This document shows, one piece after another, positions 1 through 5,891 of a DNA stretch of 15,198 nt. Position numbers and translations under genes: made by a program. The DNA lies in NCBI GenBank assembly GCA_038230415.1, contig JBBRNH010000111.1, positions 1 to 15,198 of the forward strand, in the 5' to 3' direction. Positions within the stretch are counted from its first letter, which is position 1. The number at the start of each line of letters is the position of its first letter. The DNA comes from JBBRNH01 sp038230415 (GTDB taxonomy: Bacteria; Bacteroidota; Bacteroidia; Cytophagales; Spirosomataceae). A model generated the notes under the pieces. The model was not told the DNA's origin, did no database searches, and saw only the letters and a list, made by a program, of their open reading frames with translations.

Positions 1-93
1 CATACGAATTGCGTGTTTCTGGCTGGTTCTCAGCATATTTTCCAGTTCTGTGCGCTGCTCCGTGTTCAGAACAGGCGTGTTCACTCGTCCCAT
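1..93 (-). CDS. IS630-type transposase, N-terminal fragment (runs off the window)
   Basis: Reading the minus strand from an ATG at 93 gives 31 codons, beginning MGRVNTPVLNTEQRTELE, that stay open to the window edge. The piece resembles the start of IS630/Tc1-mariner-type transposases, where a short lead is followed by a TxEQRxELExxL helix opening the winged helix-turn-helix DNA-binding domain. The DDE catalytic domain would lie outside the window, so catalytic residues cannot be seen. The start lies about 35 bases from the place where the neighbouring DUF6624 reading frame becomes recognisable, which fits a transposase gene starting just inside the element's terminal inverted repeat. With 31 residues the family call is good but not certain; an unrelated HTH protein is the alternative. 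Confidence 0.65.
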   Translation of the reverse strand, partial: MGRVNTPVLNTEQRTELENMLRTSQKHAIRM

Positions 94-130
94 GCAGGAA
101 AATTAGGAAAATAATGGAAACTATTTTTTA
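1..130 (-). mobile_element. End of a probable IS630-family insertion sequence
   Basis: The transposase fragment starts at 93 and DUF6624-like coding sequence is recognisable from about 130. The AT-rich 94-130 stretch between them is the likely terminal inverted repeat. IS630 elements insert at TA dinucleotides, and a TA lies at 129-130 exactly where the host-like frame begins. The other end is outside the window, so neither the inverted repeat nor the TA duplication can be confirmed. The exact boundary is inferred. Confidence 0.45.
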
Positions 131-246
131 GCACCTACTTACATCCTGATATAGCACAGAATTTAGTCGAGCGACGTAGGCGCGACCTTGATGTTAGACA
201 ACGACTTATTGCAGAAGGGAAGCTATTTCGTGGCTATAATCCAGAG

Positions 247-756
247 ATGGAAAAAATTCACCTCGAAAACGCCCGGGGGCTTCAAGAAATAATCGTTCAA
301 ATTGGCTGGCCCACTCAGGAACAAGTTGGAGAGGAAGCGAGTCAAGCGGCCTGGTTGATTGTTCAACACGCCATCAGCTTACCTTCATTTATGAGAAACT
401 GTCTTTCTTTGATAAAAGAGCAGGAGAAAGCTGGTGCTATTGATCCAGTCAATATAGCTTTCCTGTCAGACCGAATTGCAATGTACGAGGGTCGCCCTCA
501 GTCGTATGGAACTCAGTTTGTAGGTGATAACCAAGGCCATCTTGTTTCTTATGAGCTCGACGCTTCTATTGACCAAGTAAATCAACGTCGTCAAAAATTA
601 GGACTGAACACTGTGGAGGAGCGGTTGGCAGAATTAACGGTTCAGATGAAAGTTGAGCAGGAAAAACAGCCAACCGAAAGCGAGAGACAGTTAGAGCAAA
701 ACGAGCATGATACTTGGCGTAAAAAAGTGGGATGGGTATCGGGTCAGGCTCTGTAG
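247..756 (+). CDS. DUF6624 family protein, 5'-truncated by an IS insertion
   Basis: The 169-aa product from the only available ATG matches the DUF6624 family, whose biochemical role is unknown to me. Visible landmarks are a GWP motif, a VGEEASQAAWLIVQHA block (about residues 27-42), an SDRIAMYEGRPQSYGTQF block (about 78-95) and a Vx2RRxxLGL segment near 110-118. The same frame is open upstream from 115 and encodes family-typical sequence before the ATG, such as HPDIAQNLVERRRRDLDVRQ and LFRGYNPEM. No ATG, GTG or TTG occurs in that part, so about 39 N-terminal residues are present in DNA but have no start. The neighbouring IS630-type element explains this. The gene is probably a remnant, or expressed only from an internal or IS-borne start. 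The last codons and the stop lie in a GTAGAGAC repeat, so the C-terminus may also be altered. It is more AT-rich than the following genes. Confidence 0.75.
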   Translation: MEKIHLENARGLQEIIVQIGWPTQEQVGEEASQAAWLIVQHAISLPSFMRNCLSLIKEQEKAGAIDPVNIAFLSDRIAMYEGRPQSYGTQFVGDNQGHLVSYELDASIDQVNQRRQKLGLNTVEERLAELTVQMKVEQEKQPTESERQLEQNEHDTWRKKVGWVSGQAL

Positions 757-775
757 AGACCGTGCCACGGGCGAC
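753..775 (+). repeat. GTAGAGAC-type interspersed repeat half-site
   Basis: The 23-base stretch starts GTAGAGAC, continues as a GTGCC/GGGC-containing core and ends GCGAC. It resembles the units at 7727-7748 and, inverted, 7901-7922 inside polA, which start with the same octamer; the 7727 copy is also followed by GCGAC. The TAG in its first four bases is the stop codon of the DUF6624 frame. The remainder of 757-950 shows nothing else recognisable apart from the promoter-like box at 939. Confidence 0.35.
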
Positions 776-938
776 AGACCGCACATCCCCAACGGACGCT
801 GGCAACCCAACTAAACGGATGTGTAAGGGTGCCAATTCGGTTGTTCAGGTAAATCACTTGCCGTCCAGCAGCCCCCGAACATATTGTCTGTCTGCCACAG
901 AAACGCGGCCACCAACCCCACCGCACCCGTTTTGGCCG

Positions 939-946
939 TAGTTTTG
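939..946 (+). promoter_or_regulatory. Bacteroidota-type -7 box (TAGTTTTG) before the GH25 gene
   Basis: The octamer fits TAnnTTTG, the -7 consensus described for Bacteroides and Flavobacterium. It ends 4 bases before the GH25 ATG, so transcription from it would give an almost leaderless mRNA. No clear -33 TTG is seen at the expected 19-21 base spacing, so the call rests on one box and its position. Confidence 0.35.
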
Positions 947-950
947 CCGC

Positions 951-1733
951 ATGAATGTTCGCCTGCTGGCCCGAATTCTCCGCAAACAACCCGCTTTCTG
1001 GCTCGCCGTAGCCCTGCTCACCGGGCTGGCGGGTTGGTGGGGTATTCGGTCGTGCCAGCCCAAACCCGACCCGCAACGCTGGACACTGATCCCCGATTTT
1101 GGCATCCGGCTGCCGATGCGTTACGCCGTGCATGGCATTGATGTCTCGCGCCACAACAGCCGGATAGACTGGCCCCGCGTGGCCCGGATGCGGGCCAATG
1201 GCGTGAAAATCGGGTTTGTCTTCATCAAAGCCACCGAAGGAGCCACCCGCACCGACCCGCAGTTTGCCCGGAACTGGCGTGAAGCCGGGCGGCTTGGCCT
1301 CCGGCGCGGGGCGTATCATTTCTACCACCCCACCCGCGACCCGATCAAACAGGCCAACAATTTCATTGAACAAGTGCGCTTATCAACCGGCGATTTTGTG
1401 CCGGTGCTGGATTTTGAGGTACTCAATGGCGTACCCGACGACGACATCCTCGACGGGCTGCACCGCTGGCTCGATGCCGTTGAAGCCAAATACGGCGTGA
1501 AACCGATTATCTACACCAACGGTTATCTCTACCGTCGGTTTATCAAAAATCACGTCAGGGGTTACCCGCTCTGGATTGCCGATTATTCGACTCCGCACCC
1601 CGGCCCGTATCGCTCCGACAACCTCTTCATCTGGCAACACAATCAAAGCGGGCGCGTCGACGGTATCCGGGGAACGGTAGATTTTAACGTGCTGGTGCCG
1701 GATTCGGCCCGGCTGAATGAAATATGTCTTTAA
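951..1733 (+). CDS. Glycoside hydrolase family 25 lysozyme (membrane-anchored)
   Basis: The 260-aa protein is a GH25 muramidase, which cleaves the beta-1,4 bond between N-acetylmuramic acid and N-acetylglucosamine in peptidoglycan. One hydrophobic segment (about residues 15-31) after a basic N-terminus predicts a signal anchor with the enzyme on the periplasmic side. The catalytic domain covers about 60-258: HGIDVSRHN with Asp64, FVFIKATEGAT (90-99), RRGAYHFYHP, the DxE pair in PVLDFEV (Asp154, Glu156), PIIYTNGYLYRRF, PLWIADYS and a final WQHNQSGRVDGIRGTVDFN block. All acidic residues expected of the family are present and its length is normal for a single-domain GH25. A TAnnTTTG box lies 4 bases before the ATG. 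Its TAA is one base from the aguB start, so the two genes are probably cotranscribed and may be translationally coupled. Confidence 0.92.
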   Translation: MNVRLLARILRKQPAFWLAVALLTGLAGWWGIRSCQPKPDPQRWTLIPDFGIRLPMRYAVHGIDVSRHNSRIDWPRVARMRANGVKIGFVFIKATEGATRTDPQFARNWREAGRLGLRRGAYHFYHPTRDPIKQANNFIEQVRLSTGDFVPVLDFEVLNGVPDDDILDGLHRWLDAVEAKYGVKPIIYTNGYLYRRFIKNHVRGYPLWIADYSTPHPGPYRSDNLFIWQHNQSGRVDGIRGTVDFNVLVPDSARLNEICL

Positions 1734-1734
1734 T

Positions 1735-2619
1735 ATGTCCAAAATCATCAACATCGGCTTCGTACAGATGGCCTGCTCTGCCGACACCTCAGCCAACCTC
1801 GACACAGCCATTGCCGGCATCCGCGAAGCCGCCGGTCGGGGCGCACAAATCATCTGTTTGCCCGAATTATTCCGGTCGCTGTACTTCTGTGATGTCGAAG
1901 ACCACGCCAATTTTTTATTGGCCGAAGCCATTCCCGGCCCCACAACGGCCATTTTGGGGCAGTTGGCGGGCGAGTTGGGCGTGGTCATTATTGCGTCGCT
2001 GTTTGAGAAACGGGCGCAGGGGCTGTATCACAACACCACCGCCGTACTCGATGCCGACGGCGCGTACTTAGGCAAATACCGCAAGATGCACATCCCCGAT
2101 GACCCCGGCTACTACGAAAAATTCTACTTCACGCCGGGCGACGCTTCACCGGAAGAACCCGGCTACCGGGTGTTTCAAACTAAATTCGCCAAAATCGGGG
2201 TTTTGATTTGCTGGGATCAGTGGTTTCCCGAAGCGGCCCGCATCACGGCGCTGATGGGTGCCGAGATGCTGTTTTACCCGACGGCTATCGGCTGGGACAC
2301 CACCGAACCCGACCCTGCCCAAAACACCGAGCAATACAACGCCTGGCAAACCATTCAGCGCAGCCACGCCATTGCCAACGGCATTCCGGTGGTGTCGGTC
2401 AACCGCGTGGGCCGCGAAGCCGATCAGCAGTTTTGGGGCGGGTCGTTTGTGAGCAATCCGTTCGGATCGCTGCTGTATCTGGCCCCGCACGATCAGGAAG
2501 TGGTTCACGTTCAGCCGGTTGACCTGGCCGAATCCGAACGGTATCGCACCACCTGGCCCTACCTCCGCGACCGGCGCGTGGACTCGTATCAGCCAATCAC
2601 GAAGCGGTATATTGATTAG
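1735..2619 (+). CDS. aguB: N-carbamoylputrescine amidase
   Basis: This 294-aa nitrilase-superfamily enzyme hydrolyses N-carbamoylputrescine to putrescine, CO2 and ammonia, the last step of the agmatine deiminase route to polyamines, in the cytoplasm. The catalytic triad is visible: Glu44 in CLPELF, Lys117 in KYRKMHIPDD and Cys159 in GVLICWDQWFPEAAR. The block YPTAIGWDTTEPDP (181-194) and the segment SHAIANGIPVVSVNRVG (210-226) are characteristic of AguB rather than other amidases. Length is normal. The frame is also open from an ATG at 1717 inside the lysozyme gene, but family proteins begin at the equivalent of MSKIINIGFVQM, so 1735 is preferred. That start sits in a TAATATG junction one base after the upstream stop. 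The usual partner aguA (agmatine deiminase) is not adjacent. Confidence 0.93.
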   Translation: MSKIINIGFVQMACSADTSANLDTAIAGIREAAGRGAQIICLPELFRSLYFCDVEDHANFLLAEAIPGPTTAILGQLAGELGVVIIASLFEKRAQGLYHNTTAVLDADGAYLGKYRKMHIPDDPGYYEKFYFTPGDASPEEPGYRVFQTKFAKIGVLICWDQWFPEAARITALMGAEMLFYPTAIGWDTTEPDPAQNTEQYNAWQTIQRSHAIANGIPVVSVNRVGREADQQFWGGSFVSNPFGSLLYLAPHDQEVVHVQPVDLAESERYRTTWPYLRDRRVDSYQPITKRYID

Positions 2620-2720
2620 TGGTTAGTAATTAGTGGCAAGTGGTCAGTTGGCTACCGCAGGTGTATTGGCGCAGTAGCCAACTGACGACTAATCACTTGC
2701 CACTTATAACTCGCCACTTA
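2620..2720. repeat. Inverted-repeat intergenic spacer (TTAGTGGCAAGTG type)
   Basis: Immediately after the aguB stop lies a spacer with long inverted arms. The 13-base arms GTCAGTTGGCTAC (2643-2655) and its exact complement (2674-2686) are separated by 18 bases. Outside them TTAGTGGCAAGTG on the left pairs with a near-identical complementary run at about 2691-2705, after a 6-base bulge. TAGT/AGTGG sub-repeats recur. It could fold in RNA from either strand and may act as the aguB 3' end, but no T-tract follows on the plus strand. No gene is seen here. Confidence 0.6.
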
Positions 2721-2721
2721 T

Positions 2722-2774
2722 AAAAAACAAACCGTTGCCCCTCTGCTCCCATATCGGGAGTCCGGGCAACGGTT
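2722..2774 (-). terminator. Rho-independent terminator for the LytTR gene
   Basis: Perfect 11-base arms AACCGTTGCCC (2730-2740) and GGGCAACGGTT (2764-2774) enclose an inner CTCCC/GGGAG stem. Read on the minus strand, the stem is followed directly by TTTGTTTTTTA, the classical form of an intrinsic terminator. It lies about 97 bases beyond the LytTR stop. It could also end plus-strand transcripts from aguB, though the T-tract favours the minus strand. Confidence 0.75.
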
Positions 2775-2870
2775 GTCCGTTCAATTAACCCACTAAATTT
2801 TAAACATTGTAGCCTTGTAGCGTTGCAAAGTCTCCGAGTCCAAAACGCTGAAACAGGACAACTCCACAAC

Positions 2871-3284
2871 TCAGTTAAGCGTCTTGTTCAGGTAACTCTG
2901 AATCTCGATGAACACTTCCTTGGCCCGCCGACGTGATACCGGCACCTCCTGCCCGTTTGCCATGAGCAAGGCCCGGTCGTCGAGCATCCGGTTGTAACGG
3001 ATATAGGCTAAGTTGACGATGTGTGATTTATGCACCCGAACAAACTGCGTGGTGTCGAGGGTGGTTTCAAACTCCTTCAAGGTCTTGGAAACCAAGTACC
3101 GTTTGCCATCGCGCGAGATCAGAAACGTGTAGTTTCCTTCACCCTGCAAACAAACAAGATCATCAACGGCGACCGACACGGTACGGTTGAGGTAGGGCAG
3201 TACAATCCGTTGGTTGTCGCGCTGATGTGCAGCCGGATAGAGCGGCAGAATTGGCGAAGCGGCAGCAGTAGATAAGGCGTTCAT
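2871..3284 (-). CDS. Stand-alone LytTR DNA-binding domain protein
   Basis: The 137-aa protein is a transcription regulator made almost only of a LytTR domain (about residues 26-128), a beta-rich fold that binds direct repeats in promoters. Visible family landmarks are LNRTVSVAVDDLVCLQGEGN, YTFLISRDGKRYLVSKTLKEFE, FVRVHKSHIVNLAYI (81-95) and the basic VPVSRRRAKEVF end (114-125). There is no receiver domain, so it is not a normal response regulator; the first 25 residues are low-complexity (Ala/Pro-rich). Neither neighbour is a histidine kinase. Transcription probably starts from a TAGCTTTG box about 40 bases upstream and ends at the hairpin at 2722-2774, making it a single-gene unit. The ATG has no Shine-Dalgarno but sits in a GACCAATG context. 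Target genes cannot be told from the sequence. Confidence 0.85.
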   Translation of the reverse strand: MNALSTAAASPILPLYPAAHQRDNQRIVLPYLNRTVSVAVDDLVCLQGEGNYTFLISRDGKRYLVSKTLKEFETTLDTTQFVRVHKSHIVNLAYIRYNRMLDDRALLMANGQEVPVSRRRAKEVFIEIQSYLNKTLN

Positions 3285-3323
3285 TGGTCAACAGGAGTTT
3301 GGTTCGTGATTTTTTTGGTACGA

Positions 3324-3331
3324 CAAAGCTA
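3324..3331 (-). promoter_or_regulatory. -7 box (TAGCTTTG) of the LytTR gene promoter
   Basis: On the minus strand the octamer fits TAnnTTTG. About 20 bases upstream (3352-3356) is a TTTTC that may serve as the -33 element. Predicted transcription would start some 30-35 bases before the LytTR ATG. The rest of 3285-3529 is AT-rich and shows no gene. Confidence 0.4.
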
Positions 3332-3529
3332 TCACAGCAAAGTCACCTCCCGAAAACTACCCATTCTGTGTGATGACCAAAATGTTTATATAACTCTTTG
3401 TCTATCAGATTTTTAACAATAGTATATGATTCATTTTTCGGGTATATCTCCCCCCTGAAACACGTATAACTACGCACTGCCATTTTCGGAACGCTACGCC
3501 CGTTTTCTACGCAGTATTTCTCCCTTTAG

Positions 3530-5350
3530 CTATGATTGTGTACGGCTGATGGGCCATGCTTGGTCTGTCACGCGCTGTTTATACCGCCGAAACCCGGCCT
3601 GATTGACCAATTTATCGGTTTTGATCTCCATTAATTTTGCACGGTCTCCCGGAGCGAAAAAATCAGCGAGCAACCCCGGCACATCGGCCACCCGGTTGCA
3701 GGCCACATAGATCATATCGGCATCGGCGGCAGTGCGTTCGGCGGTCAGGGGTTGGTCGGTCTCGAAATACGTCGCCAATTCGGGCTGTTGGCTCGGCCCG
3801 TCAATCATCCTGAAAATATGCCCGCCGTGATTATTGAACAAAATCACCCGCAGATTAGGCGGTACGAGCTGGGGCATGAGGCCGTTGCGGTCGTAGAAAA
3901 AAGCTACGTCGCCAATGAGCAGCGTCACGATTTTGTCCGTAGCGAGGGCCGCACCGATAGCCGTACTCAAACACCCGTCAATGCCGCTCACCCCCCGGTT
4001 GGCCGACACCGCTACACGCTGCCCGGCTTCTAAACCGCAGAGATTAGCGTACCGAACGGGCATCGAATTCGCCAGATGCAGGATAGAGTCGGTTGGCAAG
4101 GCGGTCAGCACTGCGTCCACAGCCGCCCATTCAGTGGCGTTTCCGCCAGCATTATTGTCCGCATCGACAGCAGCAGTATCGGCCAGGGTGGTTTGATGCA
4201 CGACTTTACCAGCCTGATTATCAGCCGCCTGCCAACGGTTCTGAAACGGAAACGGATCGGTTTCGTCATCATCGTCGCCCTGCAAAAAACGCTGATAGTC
4301 TAAATCAGCAAACAGTTTTTGCAGGAACGCCAACGGCTCGGCATTAATGAGGGTGGTCAGGCTCTGAAACGGGTCGGCAATACGGTCGGTGGCGGGGCCG
4401 ATGTGCCAGTGCCGACGGGCCGGGTGCTGCCGGAGAAACGTTTTGATGTTTCGACCCAGAAACGACAGGCCAGCTGTAATCAGTAAATCGGGCCGCAGCG
4501 ACTCCCGGAAATCATGGTCGGTGTTACCCAGAAAGACATCGGTACGGGTGATAAAACGGCCCGGTGCGTTCCGGGGCAGGTTCGCCGTGATTTCGCCCAC
4601 AATTGGCACGCCCAGCTCATCGCTGATCTGGCCCAGTACCGCCAGCAACGCCGGATTATAGGGCAACTGCCCCAGCGCAATGAGCTTATTATCAGTCCGT
4701 TGCCATTCATCCAACAAACCGGCCCAGACCGGCGCGGAGAGTTGCGGCTCGGTCGCTAATGCGTCAATCACCCGGACTTGTTCATACACAAACGGCTCGT
4801 CGGCGCGGGGATAAAACGGCTCCCGCAACGGCACATTCACGTGAACTGGCCCCGGCGGATAAGCCGTTGTAAGGTTTATAGCTTCGTTCAGGAGCCGGTT
4901 GATGGCCCAGGCCGCGTCGGGGTGGACGTAGTCGGCGGGGAGGTCATAGCTGCGCTTCACGTTGGCCCCAAACACGGCGGTCTGGTGCATGGTTTGCCCG
5001 TCTTGTTGACCGAGCCACTCGTGGGGCCGGTCGGCGGTGAGGAGCAGCAGGGGAATCTCCTGAAAAAACGCTTCGGCCACCGCCGGAGCCAGATTGTACA
5101 CGGCACTGCCCGACGTACAGATGATGGCAACGGGCCTAAACTGCCCGTTCAGGCGGCTTTGCTGGGCCATACCGAGGGCAATAAACCCGGCAGCGCGTTC
5201 GTCGGCCACCACACGAATCGTGAATTTACCGTGCCGGACAACGGCCAGCGTGAGCGGGGCCGACCGCGATCCGGGCGAAATCACGACCTCGCGGATACCC
5301 TTTTGGTAAAGCAGTTCGGCGGCATTGATAATGGGTTGGAGGAGGGGCAT
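3530..5350 (-). CDS. menD: 2-succinyl-5-enolpyruvyl-6-hydroxy-3-cyclohexene-1-carboxylate synthase
   Basis: MenD is a thiamine-diphosphate enzyme that joins isochorismate and 2-oxoglutarate, with loss of CO2, in the first committed part of menaquinone synthesis; it is cytoplasmic. The 606-aa protein shows the three-domain TPP fold: an N-terminal PYR domain with VISPGSRSAPLTLA (23-36) and the catalytic glutamate in DERAAGFIALG (Glu51), LLTADRPHE (104-111), a middle domain with GEITANLPRN, and a C-terminal domain with SANRGVSGIDGCLSTAIGAA (449-468), the Mg/TPP motif GDVAFFYDRNGL (480-491) and NNHGGHIF (506-513). An acidic, Asn/Asp-rich stretch at about 358-405 is longer than I expect and is probably a surface loop. 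No other men gene is adjacent. The start codon sits in a GCCAATG context. Directly upstream is a GCGCAAAGACGC repeat block that separates it from xisI. Confidence 0.95.
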   Translation of the reverse strand: MPLLQPIINAAELLYQKGIREVVISPGSRSAPLTLAVVRHGKFTIRVVADERAAGFIALGMAQQSRLNGQFRPVAIICTSGSAVYNLAPAVAEAFFQEIPLLLLTADRPHEWLGQQDGQTMHQTAVFGANVKRSYDLPADYVHPDAAWAINRLLNEAINLTTAYPPGPVHVNVPLREPFYPRADEPFVYEQVRVIDALATEPQLSAPVWAGLLDEWQRTDNKLIALGQLPYNPALLAVLGQISDELGVPIVGEITANLPRNAPGRFITRTDVFLGNTDHDFRESLRPDLLITAGLSFLGRNIKTFLRQHPARRHWHIGPATDRIADPFQSLTTLINAEPLAFLQKLFADLDYQRFLQGDDDDETDPFPFQNRWQAADNQAGKVVHQTTLADTAAVDADNNAGGNATEWAAVDAVLTALPTDSILHLANSMPVRYANLCGLEAGQRVAVSANRGVSGIDGCLSTAIGAALATDKIVTLLIGDVAFFYDRNGLMPQLVPPNLRVILFNNHGGHIFRMIDGPSQQPELATYFETDQPLTAERTAADADMIYVACNRVADVPGLLADFFAPGDRAKLMEIKTDKLVNQAGFRRYKQRVTDQAWPISRTQS

Positions 5351-5373
5351 TGGCAGGGTTCGCGCAAGGAGTT

Positions 5374-5503
5374 AAAAAAGGAGTTCGCGCAAAGACGCAA
5401 AAGTTTCAAAAAAGGAGTTCGCGCAAAGACGCAGAGACGCAAAGGTTCTAAAAGCACGAATGTCTTATTGGTATCTCCGCGTCTTTGCGTCTGTGCGCGA
5501 ACT
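5374..5503. repeat. GCGCAAAGACGC interspersed repeat block with large hairpin
   Basis: A 26-base unit (six A, then GGAGTTCGCGC and AAAGACGCA) occurs twice as an exact direct repeat at 5374-5399 and 5408-5433. A third copy is inverted: arms 5416-5440 and 5479-5503 pair at 23 of 25 positions across a 38-base loop. The block fills most of the gap between the xisI stop and the menD start and would be transcribed as the menD leader if the two are cotranscribed. Repeats built on GCAAAGACGC are, as far as I know, common in Bacteroidota and cyanobacteria. Confidence 0.75.
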
Positions 5504-5529
5504 ATTTTTAGAGCCTTTGCACGCATCGC

Positions 5530-5871
5530 TCATGCTACCGCAAAACCTGAATAAGGCCGGACAGATTCGGGCAGAAAACCGATCACGATGTCTGATTTCG
5601 GAATTCCCAGCTCAACCAAATCGTCGGCCACGAGAATATCGGTGTTATTGACTAACAGCCAAACCTTGCCAGTGGGCTTGATTTGGAAATAAAACACGAC
5701 GTTAAACTCAAAAATATCATCATTCCAACTGGTTCTGACTACCTGATACCGAAAATGAGTATCATCTTCAACTACTTCATAATCAGTCGCTCTACCACCG
5801 TTGGCGTAGGTTGAGAAGTCATTTAGCCATTTTTTCAGGATGGTTGCGTAGGGTAAAATGTTGGTATCCAT
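5530..5871 (-). CDS. xisI: XisI family protein (fdxN element excision controlling factor-like)
   Basis: The 113-aa product matches the XisI family in length and pattern: an N-terminal amphipathic segment (YATILKKWLNDF), a central beta-rich part with YQVVRTSWND and VVFYFQIKPTGKVWLLVNNTD, and the diagnostic end GIPKSDIVIGFLPESVRPYS followed by GFAVA. In Anabaena, XisI and XisH are needed with the recombinase XisF for developmental excision of the fdxN element; homologues are widespread in genomes with no such element and their biochemical role is unclear. Here no XisH lies within the window, so this is an orphan copy. It starts only 20 bases after the polA stop and is probably on the same transcript; a repeat block follows it. 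It is more AT-rich than polA and menD, which suggests acquisition. The ATG has a TTGACCAATGG context and no Shine-Dalgarno. Confidence 0.85.
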   Translation of the reverse strand: MDTNILPYATILKKWLNDFSTYANGGRATDYEVVEDDTHFRYQVVRTSWNDDIFEFNVVFYFQIKPTGKVWLLVNNTDILVADDLVELGIPKSDIVIGFLPESVRPYSGFAVA

Positions 5872-5891
5872 TGGTCAATGCGTTTTGAAAA

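Noticed and set aside
744..1373. A 209-aa minus-strand open frame across the GH25 start region
   Set aside because: It is the complement of GH25 coding sequence plus repeat; no domain is recognisable.
5374..5503. A CRISPR-like array made of the 26-base repeats
   Set aside because: Only two direct copies with an 8-base spacer and one inverted copy; no regular spacers and no cas genes.
4778..5554. A 258-aa open frame on the plus strand running from menD antisense through the repeat block
   Set aside because: Most of it is the complement of the menD N-terminal domain, and the rest is translated interspersed repeat.
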